NCBI RefSeq assembly: GCF_036568125.1
Contig: NZ_DATCTF010000010.1
Location: forward strand, 310,001-374,000
Reading direction: 5' to 3'
DNA: 64,000 bases
Source: Magnetovibrio sp.
Lineage (GTDB): Bacteria; Pseudomonadota; Alphaproteobacteria; Rhodospirillales; Magnetovibrionaceae
Shown: positions 34,429 to 45,332 of the stretch, piece after piece
Layout of the letters: each line of letters opens with the position of its first letter
Position numbering within the stretch: position 1 is the stretch's first letter
The notes under the pieces: model-generated
What the model saw: only the letters and a program-made list of their open reading frames with translations
Databases searched by the model: none
Told to the model about the DNA's origin: nothing
Program-made: the position numbers and the translations under genes

Positions 34429-34797
34429 CTATTCGCAAGGATAGTATTCGATCAGGGCGGCCAGGACGACGTCGCCCAGGCTGTATTCCATATCCTCGGG
34501 ATGATCGTCCATATACTGCATCACTCGGGTGACTACGTCGCCGCGTGTCGTCGTTTCATTGGTGCACACCAGTTGGTTCATGTCGTCGAAGCCCTGATAG
34601 GTCATCACCGTGTCGTGTACGGCGGTGATGGATCCGACGCACAGGCCCCAATGCACGTCGTCGACGGCCATGTTGCCGCACCAGCCACGCAGATCGCGCG
34701 CGCCGGAAAAGGCCTCGGTGGCCGATGCCGAGTGTGGGGGTAGTGCTAGGGCGGCGAAGAGAAGAAGCGCGCTTGCCGCGCGGAGGGCCCAGGTCAT
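34429..34797 (-). CDS. Rap1a/Tai-family secreted protein
   Basis: The 122-residue protein has a signal peptide (MTWALRAASALLLFAALALP then HSASA) and a short mature domain with spaced cysteines: GWCGN, WGLCVGSITAVHD, LVCTNETTTRGD and a final EYYPCE. This pattern, with VVTRVMQYMDDHPED and a hydrophobic helix, matches the Rap1a/Tai family, whose founding members neutralise type VI effectors. No effector or secretion gene is nearby, so it may be a housekeeping relative. It is convergent with mltG. Confidence 0.7.
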   Translation of the reverse strand: MTWALRAASALLLFAALALPPHSASATEAFSGARDLRGWCGNMAVDDVHWGLCVGSITAVHDTVMTYQGFDDMNQLVCTNETTTRGDVVTRVMQYMDDHPEDMEYSLGDVVLAALIEYYPCE

Positions 34798-34880
34798 CGT
34801 GCCGCCTCCAATCCGTTAGGGGATGTTCCGGCTTTAAGTATATCACGATCTGACCGCGCCGGGGTAAGGTCAGGAAAGTT

Positions 34881-35642
34881 TTAGCCTTTTTTTGGCGCCC
34901 GGGACAAGATCCACACCCGCCAGCACGGCGGCAGCATACCGATTGCCCACGTGACGGCGGCCAGTCGTCTGGGGAAGAACACGCTGATGCGGCCTTTGCT
35001 CAAACCCTTGCGGATGCGTCGCGCGGCTTTTGGCGCATCCATGAACAATGGCATGGGAAAATTGTTTTTCGCCGTGATGCGGCTTTCGACGAAGCCCGGA
35101 CAAATGGCGGTGACGACGATGCCTTCCGGGCGCAGGGCGCCGTTTAAGGCTTCGGCATACGCTTTGACCGCGACCTTGGACGCCGAATAGGCGGGTGCGC
35201 CGGGCAGCGGCGTCATACCGGCGATGGAACTGACCATGGCGATCTGTCCGCGCTTTCGGGATTTCATCGCATCGATGGCCGGCCAGATGGTGTTGAGCAC
35301 GCCGGTGAAGTTGACATCGAAGATGGCGCGGGCCTGTTCTTCGCTTTCGCCGTTTCCGCCGCTGCCGCCGGAAATGCCTGCGTTGGCGATGACCAGGTCG
35401 AGCGGCTGAAGACGATCCGTCTCGCCGATAAATGCCGCCATGGCGGCGCGGTCGGTCACGGATAGGACTTTGGCGCGAACGCTGGCCCCCTTGTCGACAC
35501 AATCTCTCTGCACGTCTTCGAGACGCGCAGCATCGCGACCTGTCAGGGTCAAATGCACGCCGGGGGCGGCGTATTCCAGGGCCAATGCCGCGCCGATGCC
35601 GCTGCTGGCGCCGGTGATCAAAATGGATTTTGGATCTTTCAT
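34881..35642 (-). CDS. Short-chain dehydrogenase/reductase
   Basis: The 253-residue SDR has TGASSGIGAALA, NAGISGG, catalytic Ser in VSSIAGMTP and YSASKVAVKAYAE. The C-terminus (RRLAAVTWAIGMLPPCWRVW) is hydrophobic and may touch the membrane. The substrate is unknown. It is divergent from yicC, with 114 bases between the start codons. Confidence 0.88.
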   Translation of the reverse strand: MKDPKSILITGASSGIGAALALEYAAPGVHLTLTGRDAARLEDVQRDCVDKGASVRAKVLSVTDRAAMAAFIGETDRLQPLDLVIANAGISGGSGGNGESEEQARAIFDVNFTGVLNTIWPAIDAMKSRKRGQIAMVSSIAGMTPLPGAPAYSASKVAVKAYAEALNGALRPEGIVVTAICPGFVESRITAKNNFPMPLFMDAPKAARRIRKGLSKGRISVFFPRRLAAVTWAIGMLPPCWRVWILSRAPKKG

Positions 35643-35756
35643 GATCGGCAGATTGCCCCATCCCGGCGCGACGTGCAAATGGCAACGCATCGCGGGTTCT
35701 TGTTGCCGGGCAGGGGGGAGGTTATAAAAGTACATAACCTTTCAGAGGGGATTCTT

Positions 35757-36647
35757 GTGAGCGTTTCATCCATGACCGGATTCGCCCGTGCCGAGGGCGC
35801 CACCGACACCTGCACCTGGGGGTGGGAAGCCAAAAGCGTCAACGGCAAGGGCCTCGACGTGCGTCTACGTTACCCGCGCGGCTTCGACTTTATCGATGCC
35901 GTGGTGCGCGACCGGGTCGCCAAACGCTTCAAACGCGGCAACGTGTCGCTGAATCTGGACGTCAACTGGATCCAGGCACGCGCCAACGTCGCGGTGAACG
36001 AAGACGTGTTGGCCGAAGTGTTGCGCGCGATCCCGAAAATTCAAGCCGCGGTGCCCGGCGTGCGGCCGCCGTCGGTCGACGGCATCTTGGCGTTGCGCGG
36101 GGTGTTGGAACAATCCGACGACGAAACCGGCGACGAACAGGCGCGCGCCCTGGAAGCGACGTTGACCGAAGGCCTGGATCAGCTTTTGGATCAATTGGCG
36201 GAAGTGCGCAACGACGAAGGCGAGCGCATGGGCGGGGTGCTACACGACCAATTGGCGGTGATCGAAAACCTCAGCGAGGAAGCGGGCGAGCTGGCGGCGT
36301 TGCAGCCGGATGCGATCCGCAAACGCCTGGCCGATCAGATTTTGCTGTTGGTCCAAGACGTCGCCGCGATCGACCCCGACCGTTTGGCGCAGGAAGCCGC
36401 CATCGTCATGACCAAGGCCGACGTGCGCGAAGAGCTGGACCGTTTGGCCGCGCACATAGAAGCCGCGCGCGATCTGTTGAGCCAGGATGCCCCGGTGGGG
36501 CGGCGGCTGGATTTCCTCTGTCAGGAATTCAACCGCGAAGCCAACACGCTGTGTTCCAAATCCTCCGACACCGAACTGACCCGCGTGGGCTTGGAACTGA
36601 AAGCCGTTATCGAACAATTTCGCGAACAGGTGCAAAACATTGAATGA
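35757..36647 (+). CDS. yicC: YicC/YloC family endoribonuclease
   Basis: The 296-residue protein has the YicC N-terminus (SSMTGFARAEG, EAKSVNGKGLDVRLRYPRG) and C-terminal DUF1732 part ending GRRLDFLCQEFNREANTLCSK (shown in part: RRLDFLCQEFNREANT) and LELKAVIEQFREQVQNIE. Members are stress-linked endoribonucleases. Translation starts at GTG 35757 after AGAGGGG. Its stop overlaps the start of gmk, the usual neighbour. Confidence 0.9.
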   Translation: MSVSSMTGFARAEGATDTCTWGWEAKSVNGKGLDVRLRYPRGFDFIDAVVRDRVAKRFKRGNVSLNLDVNWIQARANVAVNEDVLAEVLRAIPKIQAAVPGVRPPSVDGILALRGVLEQSDDETGDEQARALEATLTEGLDQLLDQLAEVRNDEGERMGGVLHDQLAVIENLSEEAGELAALQPDAIRKRLADQILLLVQDVAAIDPDRLAQEAAIVMTKADVREELDRLAAHIEAARDLLSQDAPVGRRLDFLCQEFNREANTLCSKSSDTELTRVGLELKAVIEQFREQVQNIE

Positions 36648-37296
36648 TCCGCAAAATATCAAACGCCGTGGTCTGATGCTGGTGCTGTCGTCGCCGTCTG
36701 GTGCGGGCAAAAGCACGATTTCACGCGAACTGCTCAGTCGCGAGCCGGAACTGACCATGTCGGTGTCCGCCACCACCCGTCCGCCGCGCCCGGGTGAAGA
36801 GGACGGCAAGGACTATTATTTCATCACCAAGGACACCTTCCACGACATGGTCGCCAAGGACGAGTTCCTGGAACATGCCACCGTGTTCGACAATTCCTAC
36901 GGCACCCCGCGCGGCCCCGTCGAAGCGGCGTTGTCCAGCGGCAAGGACGTGCTGTTTGACGTCGACTGGCAAGGCACCCAGCAATTGCGTGGTCGCGCTC
37001 CCGCCGACTTGGTGCGCATCTTCATCCTGCCGCCGTCGAAAAACGAACTTGAACGCCGCCTGCGCACCCGGGCTCAAGACCCCGAAGACGTGATCAAAAA
37101 ACGCATGGACAAAGCCGCGTCGGAAATGGATCACTACGACGAATACGATTACATCGTCGTCAACATCGACGTCGAAGACAGCGTGCGCGAAGTCCAAGCC
37201 ATCCTCACCGCCGAGCGCCTCAAAAAAGACCGCCGCGAAGGGCTGTACGATTTTGTGCGTGTGTTGTGCGGCCGAGATGAAGACGACGAGGCATAA
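36640..37296 (+). CDS. gmk: Guanylate kinase
   Basis: The 218-residue kinase phosphorylates GMP. It has the P-loop SSPSGAGKSTISR, VSATTRPPRPGEEDGKDYYF and FDVDWQGTQQL. A TTG at 36640 overlaps the yicC end by eight bases and gives LNDPQNIKRRGLMLVLSS, in line with alphaproteobacterial orthologues. The alternative ATG at 36676 would remove the strand before the P-loop. Confidence 0.95.
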   Translation: MNDPQNIKRRGLMLVLSSPSGAGKSTISRELLSREPELTMSVSATTRPPRPGEEDGKDYYFITKDTFHDMVAKDEFLEHATVFDNSYGTPRGPVEAALSSGKDVLFDVDWQGTQQLRGRAPADLVRIFILPPSKNELERRLRTRAQDPEDVIKKRMDKAASEMDHYDEYDYIVVNIDVEDSVREVQAILTAERLKKDRREGLYDFVRVLCGRDEDDEA

Positions 37297-37322
37297 ACTC
37301 TGTTCCTGAAGTTTCCAAACAC

Positions 37323-37353
37323 AAGCCGCCAGTCTGGGGCAGACTGGCGGCTT
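37323..37353. terminator. Perfect 13-bp dyad between gmk and nirS
   Basis: AAGCCGCCAGTCT and AGACTGGCGGCTT flank GGGGC. The hairpin lies between two converging genes and could terminate both. There is no T-tract on either strand, so it may instead work by stem strength or with Rho. Confidence 0.55.
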
Positions 37354-37382
37354 GCTGGTCAGGAGTTGGCGCCTGACCTTCT

Positions 37383-39071
<1,689 letters not shown>

Positions 39072-39117
39072 TTAGTAATTGCGAAAATGATAAAAGTAAA
39101 TCTGCCCACGAACGGAA

Positions 39118-39159
39118 GTATGCTCACACCAATGAGTGGAATTCATTGATGTGCATCAA
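39118..39159 (-). promoter_or_regulatory. FNR/DNR box and promoter of nirS
   Basis: TTGATGTGCATCAA (39146-39159) is a perfect FNR-family palindrome. On the minus strand a minus-10-like CATACT (39118-39123) lies so that the box would centre near -41, the class II activation position. Low-oxygen or NO control of nirS follows from this. Confidence 0.85.
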
Positions 39160-39237
39160 ATCATAATATACATAAATTAGTAATATACGATGAGACGATA
39201 AGTTATTTTAGAAGTATTCGTGATTATGTGACTGGTC
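39160..39237. other. AT-rich intergenic stretch upstream of nirS
   Basis: No gene. The sequence is markedly AT-rich compared with its surroundings. TGAGAC and GTCTCA form a widely spaced inverted repeat at the two ends of the last 50 bases, possibly a terminator of the exporter gene. Confidence 0.4.
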
Positions 39238-39858
39238 TCACGAAATCATCGGCTTAAGCAAGCTAATGGCGATTGACCACATCACCACGCCGATGGCGGC
39301 GTCGAGGATTTTCCAGGTGACCGGCGCGCGAAACAGCGGTGCGAGTTTAGTGGCGGCGAAGGCTAGGGCGTAGAACCACATCAGCGACGCACTTACCGCG
39401 CCAGTCAAGAACCAGGCGCGATCCGGCCAGGGATGTTGGCCGGAGATGCCACCAAGCAGCACCACGGTATCCAGGTAAACATGTGGGTTGAGCAAACTGA
39501 AACCGAGCGCAGTCAGCAGTGCGGCTTTGAGGCTCATGCGCACCTTTTCGCCGTTCTCCGTCTTTAGCGCTTCGCCGACCCAGGCGCGGCGAAACGCCAG
39601 TAGCCCGTAAACGAACAAAAACAATGCACCGAACACCGCTGCGCCGGTGGCGAGTGCGGGCGTGCTGGCCACCAATGTGCCGACCCCAAGACCGCCCAGC
39701 GTGATCAAGGCGGCGTCGATCGCGAAGCACAACGTGGCGATGGCGAAGTGATGTTCGTGCTTCAAGCCTTGGCGCAGCACAAAAGCGTTTTGCGAGCCGA
39801 TGGCGATGATCAGCCCCGCACCAAGCCCCAGCCCCTGCGCGAACAATGCGGTGGTCAT
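39238..39858 (-). CDS. LysE/ArgO family amino-acid exporter
   Basis: The 206-residue protein has about six membrane helices and the family start GLGLGAGLIIAIGSQNAFVLRQG (core IAIGSQNAFVLRQG). FSLLNPHVYLDTVVLLGGI is the LysE/ArgO signature. Members export lysine or arginine. Its ATG overlaps the rsmA stop by four bases (ATGA), so it is the last gene of the lptF-to-rsmA series. Confidence 0.9.
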   Translation of the reverse strand: MTTALFAQGLGLGAGLIIAIGSQNAFVLRQGLKHEHHFAIATLCFAIDAALITLGGLGVGTLVASTPALATGAAVFGALFLFVYGLLAFRRAWVGEALKTENGEKVRMSLKAALLTALGFSLLNPHVYLDTVVLLGGISGQHPWPDRAWFLTGAVSASLMWFYALAFAATKLAPLFRAPVTWKILDAAIGVVMWSIAISLLKPMIS

Positions 39859-40697
39859 CGTGCGTCCAGCAAGCGCGCCAGCGCGGCGAACTCTTCAACG
39901 CCGAGTTCTTCGGCGCGCGCGGTTTCCTTGATGCCGACGGCTTCGGGGTTGAGACCTAAGGATTTCAAGCTTTGGCGCAGCATCTTGCGGCGTTGACCGA
40001 ACGCGGCAGCGGTGACTTTCTCCATCGCGTCCCAGCTGGCCGGGGCCAGGGGCGCGGGACGCGGAATCAGGCTGACCACGGTGGATTGGATTTTCGGCGG
40101 CGGGGTGAAGGCGCGCGCGTCGATGTTGAATTCGGGACGCACCTCGCACAGCCATTGGCACATGATCGATAAACGTCCATAAGCCTTGGTGCGCGGCTTG
40201 GCGGTGATGCGGTCGGCGACCTCTTTTTGAAACATCAAGGTGAACCCGGTGAATGCGCCGGCGTCCTTGCGGGTGCTCTTCATCCAGCCGATCAGCAACG
40301 GCGTGGCGATGTTGTAGGGCAGGTTGGACATGATCCGGCGCGGCGCGGGGGCCAGGGCCTCGTAATCTTGTTCCAAGGCGTCGCCGGCAATGATGTCGAA
40401 ACGATCGGGATACGCCGGGGCAAGATAGGCGTTGAGCGCATCGATGCAGCGATCGTCGCGTTCAACGGCGACGAGCTTTTTCGCGCCCGCCGCCAAAATG
40501 GCGCGAGTCAGGCCACCCGGTCCCGGTCCGATTTCGATCACGGTGGTGTTCGTCAGGTCGCCTGCCGTGCGTGCGATGCGCGAGGTTAGATTCAAATCCA
40601 ACAGGAAGTTCTGGCCCAATTGCTTTTTTGCCGCCAAGCCATGTTCGGCGATGATGTCGCGCAACGGCGGCAGATGGTCGATGAATTCGCCGGCCAT
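39855..40697 (-). CDS. rsmA: 16S rRNA dimethyladenosine transferase RsmA (KsgA)
   Basis: The 280-residue enzyme dimethylates two adjacent adenosines near the 3' end of 16S rRNA. Motifs are KKQLGQNFLLD, VIEIGPGPGGLTRAIL and the catalytic MSNLPYNIATPLL. It starts three bases after the pdxA stop, in the surA-pdxA-rsmA order common to proteobacteria. Confidence 0.97.
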   Translation of the reverse strand: MAGEFIDHLPPLRDIIAEHGLAAKKQLGQNFLLDLNLTSRIARTAGDLTNTTVIEIGPGPGGLTRAILAAGAKKLVAVERDDRCIDALNAYLAPAYPDRFDIIAGDALEQDYEALAPAPRRIMSNLPYNIATPLLIGWMKSTRKDAGAFTGFTLMFQKEVADRITAKPRTKAYGRLSIMCQWLCEVRPEFNIDARAFTPPPKIQSTVVSLIPRPAPLAPASWDAMEKVTAAAFGQRRKMLRQSLKSLGLNPEAVGIKETARAEELGVEEFAALARLLDAR

Positions 40698-40700
40698 GGT

Positions 40701-41729
40701 TCACGTCCCGAATTGGGCGCGGGCGTCGGCCATTTCGGCGGCGGTGCGCAACGCCGCCATGAGGCTGTCTTCGCAGGCCTGACCAGTGCCTGCGATGTTG
40801 AACGCGGTGCCATGATCGGGGGACGTGCGCACGAACGGCAGGCCCAAGGTGATGTTGACGCCGTTGAAGTCGAGCGTCTTCACCGGGATCAGGCCTTGGT
40901 CGTGATACATGCACAGCGCGACGTCGTAAGTCGGCAAGGCTTTGGCGGTGAACATGGTGTCGGGCGGCATCGGCCCGACAGCGTTGATGCCCTCTGATTT
41001 CAGCCGGGCGATGGCGGGGGCGATGATGTCGATTTCTTCGCGGCCCATGGCGCCGCCTTCACCCGCGTGCGGGTTGAGGCCGGCGACCGCGATGGTCGGC
41101 TCAGAGATGGCGAAATCGCGCTTCAACGCTGCGTGGGTGATGCGCGCTACCTCGACGATGGTGTCGGCGTTGAGCTGTTGGACCGCATCGCGCACGGACA
41201 CATGCACGGTAGCCAAAACCACCCGCAGCTTGTCGCACGCCAGCATCATCACTGGCTTGATGTCTTCGCCCGCCAGATGGGCGAGAAATTCGGTGTGGCC
41301 AGGGAATTTGAACCCAGCGCCGTATAGCACGTCCTTGGCGATGGGGTTGGTGACCACCGCGCCGGCCCGTTCCGATACCGTCAACGCAACCGCACGCTCA
41401 ATCGCATTGATGATGGCTTGGGCGTTTTGCGCATCCGGCTTTCCCGGAACGCTCGGCGTCGCCAAGGGCTCGCTGAGCACCGGCAAGGCATCGTAAAAAT
41501 GATCCAGCGCTTCCAGCGGGTCGAAAATGATCCGCACGGGCACGTCCAGGCCTAACTGCTTGGCGAGGCGGATCAAACGGCCGGGGTCGTCGATGGCGAA
41601 GAATACCGGTAGGTTTTCCATGCGCCGCAGCCACGCTTTGAGGGTGATGTCGCCGCCGACGCCTGCCGGATCGCCCATGGTCAGGGCAAGGGGCAGGGTA
41701 TCGGGGCCGAGTGGCTTGAGCGCGCTCAT
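40701..41729 (-). CDS. pdxA: 4-hydroxythreonine-4-phosphate dehydrogenase PdxA
   Basis: PdxA acts in pyridoxal-phosphate synthesis. The 342-residue protein has LTMGDPAGVGGDITLKAW, FPGHTEFLAHLAG with a metal histidine and MYHDQGLIPVKTLDF with another. The ATG at 41729 overlaps the surA stop by four bases. The open frame beyond it lies inside surA and has no family similarity. Confidence 0.95.
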   Translation of the reverse strand: MSALKPLGPDTLPLALTMGDPAGVGGDITLKAWLRRMENLPVFFAIDDPGRLIRLAKQLGLDVPVRIIFDPLEALDHFYDALPVLSEPLATPSVPGKPDAQNAQAIINAIERAVALTVSERAGAVVTNPIAKDVLYGAGFKFPGHTEFLAHLAGEDIKPVMMLACDKLRVVLATVHVSVRDAVQQLNADTIVEVARITHAALKRDFAISEPTIAVAGLNPHAGEGGAMGREEIDIIAPAIARLKSEGINAVGPMPPDTMFTAKALPTYDVALCMYHDQGLIPVKTLDFNGVNITLGLPFVRTSPDHGTAFNIAGTGQACEDSLMAALRTAAEMADARAQFGT

Positions 41730-43072
41730 ATGCGTACGTCGATAAAGGCGTCGCGGTGCAGGTCGCGCAGCTTGCGCTGTTCCGCAACGTTGAGGCGGCT
41801 TTGAATCAGTCGTTCGCGAATGTCCGCACGAACCTTTTCCATGTCCACGTTGTCGTCGGTGCGTTCGCAAATCATCAACACCGCCAAACCACCGCCGGTG
41901 GGAATGGGTGCGCTGGGTTGGCCGACCTTGAGCTCAGCGAGCACCTTTTGCATGGTTTCGGGCAAGCTGCTGATTTTCATTTCCCCCAAAGATCCCGACA
42001 TCAGAGATCCGGATTTTGCTCCGGCCGCTTCCAATTGGGCGCAGCTGGTCATGTTGCGGGTGGTGGCGACGAGTTGCTGGGCCAAGCCTTGCAGCGTTGC
42101 GGCATCACTGTTTTTTGGCGTAGGAATATGAAACTGCGACAGCTTTACCGCTGCGTCACTGCCGCCGAGGCCGGGGCTGGTGCGGACGTTTCGCAGGTAG
42201 ATGATGTAATAACCGCCCAAGGTGCGCACTGGCGGGCTTGCGTTGCCAGGCTTCAATTGGGTCACGACCCTTTGCAAGGCCGGATCCAAATTCGAGAACT
42301 GAACCCATCCCATGTCGCCGTCGAGCGCAGCGGACGGCGCGCGCGAGAAGTTTTTCGCCAACGCGGAAAACGGTGCGCCTTGACGCATTTGCATCAGCAA
42401 GCCATCGGCCATGGAGCGGATATTTGATTCTTGTGCAGGAGATTCGACGGGCAGAAAAATTTCAGCCAGCAGGTATTCCGGTTTGCCGGCATTGGTCTGA
42501 ATACGGTTGATTTCGTCTTTGATTTCTTCCGCGCCGACCTGGATTTTTTTGGCCAGGCGGCTTTGCACGTAATAATTCCACGCCAGCTCCGTTTCGATGC
42601 GTGCCGACAATGTGGAGATGGGTGCGCCGATACTTTGAAGATGCGCCGTTAACTGCGCGATGCTCATTTTGTTTTTTTCGGCGATGTCTTTCAAGGCGAG
42701 TTCGATGTCTTTTTGCGTCACCTTGACGCCGCTATCGCGGGTTTCTTGTAGCTTGAGTTTCTCGTCGATCAGGCCGCGTAGAACCTGGGGCGCGATCCGC
42801 ATGCGGCTTTCGGCGGTGTCTTCCAACTGGGCCGATTCCATCACCATGGAAATGCGGGCGTTCAGATCTAGCATCGAGATGACGTCGTCGTTGACCACCG
42901 CGGCGATGCCTAAGCCGGAGCTGGTTTGCGCGTGGGCTGTGGGGGTAAACAGTTGAGTCAAGGCGAACGCCCATAAAATGAGGCCGAACAAGCACCATTT
43001 CGCACGGCTGAAAGCGAGCTGACAAGCGAAGTTCGCGCGGTGTCGTGATGCTTGTGGTGTGGTGCGTTGCAT
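41726..43072 (-). CDS. surA: Periplasmic chaperone / peptidyl-prolyl isomerase SurA
   Basis: SurA escorts outer-membrane proteins, including LptD, to the BAM complex. The protein has a signal sequence (FGLILWAFALTQLFTPTAHA), a SurA N-terminal domain beginning AAVVNDDVISMLDLNARISM, and parvulin-like segments (EYLLAEIFLP, GDMGWVQFSNLDP, GGYYIIYLRNVR). Start choice is uncertain: 43072 gives 448 residues and 43108 adds 12. It lies between lptD and pdxA. Confidence 0.92.
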   Translation of the reverse strand: MQRTTPQASRHRANFACQLAFSRAKWCLFGLILWAFALTQLFTPTAHAQTSSGLGIAAVVNDDVISMLDLNARISMVMESAQLEDTAESRMRIAPQVLRGLIDEKLKLQETRDSGVKVTQKDIELALKDIAEKNKMSIAQLTAHLQSIGAPISTLSARIETELAWNYYVQSRLAKKIQVGAEEIKDEINRIQTNAGKPEYLLAEIFLPVESPAQESNIRSMADGLLMQMRQGAPFSALAKNFSRAPSAALDGDMGWVQFSNLDPALQRVVTQLKPGNASPPVRTLGGYYIIYLRNVRTSPGLGGSDAAVKLSQFHIPTPKNSDAATLQGLAQQLVATTRNMTSCAQLEAAGAKSGSLMSGSLGEMKISSLPETMQKVLAELKVGQPSAPIPTGGGLAVLMICERTDDNVDMEKVRADIRERLIQSRLNVAEQRKLRDLHRDAFIDVRI

Positions 43073-43157
43073 GGTTCCTGGCATTCTCTTGTGTTGTGTT
43101 CGCATCATACATGCGCCAATGCTGCGGCTGCAAATTCAGTGACGTCGCGAGGTCTCG

Positions 43158-45326
43158 TCAGTTGCTTGTGGTGACATCAGATCTCACTTCGCCCAGCGTC
43201 TTGAACACTATGCGAAACATTACGGCATCCGTGGGGCGAACTTCCCGGTCTAGATAAAACGTGCGGCCAAGCGTGGTGTCGAATGTGAGGCATTCATCCT
43301 CGTAAACGAAGCTCAACGCCATCGAACGCTGTCCACCGTTGTCGGACATGTCGCGCACCCCTGAGAACTTGGTTCGCCAGAACTCGGTGAGTTCGCTGCC
43401 GAAGGTGAAACTGAGTTCTTTGCGGCCATCGAATTCGCTGCCTTGTTGCTTGTCGAAGAAGACGTAATCGGCGCTGTAGTTGACCACAGAATAAGTGCCG
43501 TTGAGGCCAATTTCGTTGCGTTTGAAGTCGAGACTGTCTTTGCCGATACGGGTGCGATACAGCAGGTTCAGATAATCGCCCGGCGACACTTTCAGTCGGC
43601 CGACATAGTCGGAAAAATTGTCTTCAAGGCCTGAACCGGCTTGGAATGTACTGTCGGTTTTCAAGCGATAGCTTTGCCCGAACAGCACCGAAGTGCTGCC
43701 GCCGCCGTCACCGACCACGCTCCATTTAAGGCCGTAGTTGGCACGGGGGCCGCTTTCGACGCGATCATACCCGGTGAAGCGGTTGGCACTGAACAGGTTG
43801 GTGTCGTTGAAGTCGAAATCCTGACTGTCCTCGTTGGCCATCTTGTAGGAATTGCCGCCGTATGGGCTGGCCACCAACTGGGCAATGGGCTCCAGGGTTT
43901 CTGTGACGCTGGCGGTCCGGCGGGCGAACGGCCAGCTCCAATCCAGGGCCAGTTCCGGGTAAATTCGAAGTGCCGAGCCGTTGTATGTCGTTCCCCGGTT
44001 TTGCGGCACGGGAAGCTTTTGGGCATTGAAGAAATCCAAGCCCATGGTCGCACGCAATTTGTAAATGTCGCCCTTAGGTGCGATGTGGGAGACATTCCAA
44101 CTCGGCCTCAAGCTGATGCGGGTGGCGTCCGTGCCTTGTTCGCGGGTCAGGGCCGTGAGGTTCATGTCGAAGGTGTTGTATGCGCCGTATTTGTTCGGAT
44201 CGCCCTGGTGGTTGAATTGAACCACGGGCAGCACCAGCGGACTGGTGCGGGAATCGTCTTCGGCGCGGAGACCCTGAAACGCCAGGGTCGATACAGAGGT
44301 GTAGTTCTTACCGCGAAACCCTTCCAAAAAGGCCCGGCTGGTAAGGCTGTCCTCGCCGCCGAAGCCGTATCGGCGCATGTACGTGTCGGAAGACGAGCGG
44401 TTCACGTCCGCGCCCCAACGCCATGAATTGTTGATGTCGAAGCGTGCTTCGGACTTGATATGGCCATAGGCCCGCGAGTTGGAATCGTACGCCACGCTGG
44501 CGGCGGCATTGATCTCGCCTTTAGTGAAGCGTTCGCGGTACTCGCCCGCCAGCGCACCGCGTTCCTTCGAAGTTACGATCGGGGTGACGGTGACGTCGGA
44601 ATAATCATCGAGGGCATAAAAATAAGGCGCACGCACCAAAAAACCAAGATCGCTGGACCCGCCCCAGCTCGGCGTCAAGAACCCGGACTTGCGCTTCACC
44701 GTGGGGTCGGGATAGCTCAGATACGGCGTATACATCACGGGGACGCCTAAGACTTCCATCCATGCGTCGTAGTAGCTGATGATCTTTTTGGTCCGGTCAT
44801 GGACGATTTTGACCGCTTTCAACTGCCACAACAGCGGCCGCTTGGGGTCGGTCTTGCACTGTTCGCAGGGCGAATATACGGCCCGGTCCATGGTTAGGGT
44901 CTCGTCGTTGACCAGCGTGGCTTGCTTGGCGGCGAACCGCGAGCGGTCCTGCATCACGGCGCGTAGGTCAGAAATCACGCCGTTTTTCAGGTCCCCGGTG
45001 ATTTCCATGGTGTCGGCGAACAAAATTTCTCCAGACGGCAAATGTAAAGCGATGTTGCCGTCGGCGCGCAAAGTGTCGGTAATTTGATTGTAACTGATGG
45101 AATCGGCCAACAAGGTGCGTTCGCCATGGTTGACCTCGACGTGTCCGCGGGCGGTAACCACACTTTGTTCTTGGTCGTGGGTCATTTCGTCGGCGGCAAA
45201 GGTGGCCGGCTGTTCGGCCGGGGTCGCGGCGGCTTGCTGGGCATGCGCCGGTACGGCCGCCAACGCACCGCCCAACAGGAGTGCGGCGGCGCTCAAAGAT
45301 GCCAATAGGGTGCGTTTCAAAATCAT
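43158..45326 (-). CDS. lptD: LPS-assembly protein LptD
   Basis: LptD is the outer-membrane barrel that inserts lipopolysaccharide. The 722-residue protein has a signal peptide ending AVPAHAQQ, an OstA-like periplasmic domain (FAADEMTHDQEQSVVTARGH, EILFADTMEITGDLKNGVI), a CEQC pair and a long beta-barrel rich in alternating strands. A further Cys (DECLTFDTTLGR) lies near the C-terminus, matching LptD disulfide architecture. It is six bases after lptG and ahead of surA. Confidence 0.95.
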   Translation of the reverse strand: MILKRTLLASLSAAALLLGGALAAVPAHAQQAAATPAEQPATFAADEMTHDQEQSVVTARGHVEVNHGERTLLADSISYNQITDTLRADGNIALHLPSGEILFADTMEITGDLKNGVISDLRAVMQDRSRFAAKQATLVNDETLTMDRAVYSPCEQCKTDPKRPLLWQLKAVKIVHDRTKKIISYYDAWMEVLGVPVMYTPYLSYPDPTVKRKSGFLTPSWGGSSDLGFLVRAPYFYALDDYSDVTVTPIVTSKERGALAGEYRERFTKGEINAAASVAYDSNSRAYGHIKSEARFDINNSWRWGADVNRSSSDTYMRRYGFGGEDSLTSRAFLEGFRGKNYTSVSTLAFQGLRAEDDSRTSPLVLPVVQFNHQGDPNKYGAYNTFDMNLTALTREQGTDATRISLRPSWNVSHIAPKGDIYKLRATMGLDFFNAQKLPVPQNRGTTYNGSALRIYPELALDWSWPFARRTASVTETLEPIAQLVASPYGGNSYKMANEDSQDFDFNDTNLFSANRFTGYDRVESGPRANYGLKWSVVGDGGGSTSVLFGQSYRLKTDSTFQAGSGLEDNFSDYVGRLKVSPGDYLNLLYRTRIGKDSLDFKRNEIGLNGTYSVVNYSADYVFFDKQQGSEFDGRKELSFTFGSELTEFWRTKFSGVRDMSDNGGQRSMALSFVYEDECLTFDTTLGRTFYLDREVRPTDAVMFRIVFKTLGEVRSDVTTSN

Positions 45327-45332
45327 TGCGGC

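Noticed and set aside
34429-34797. Type VI immunity-effector pair
   Set aside because: Only the immunity-like gene is present. No effector or secretion gene is adjacent.
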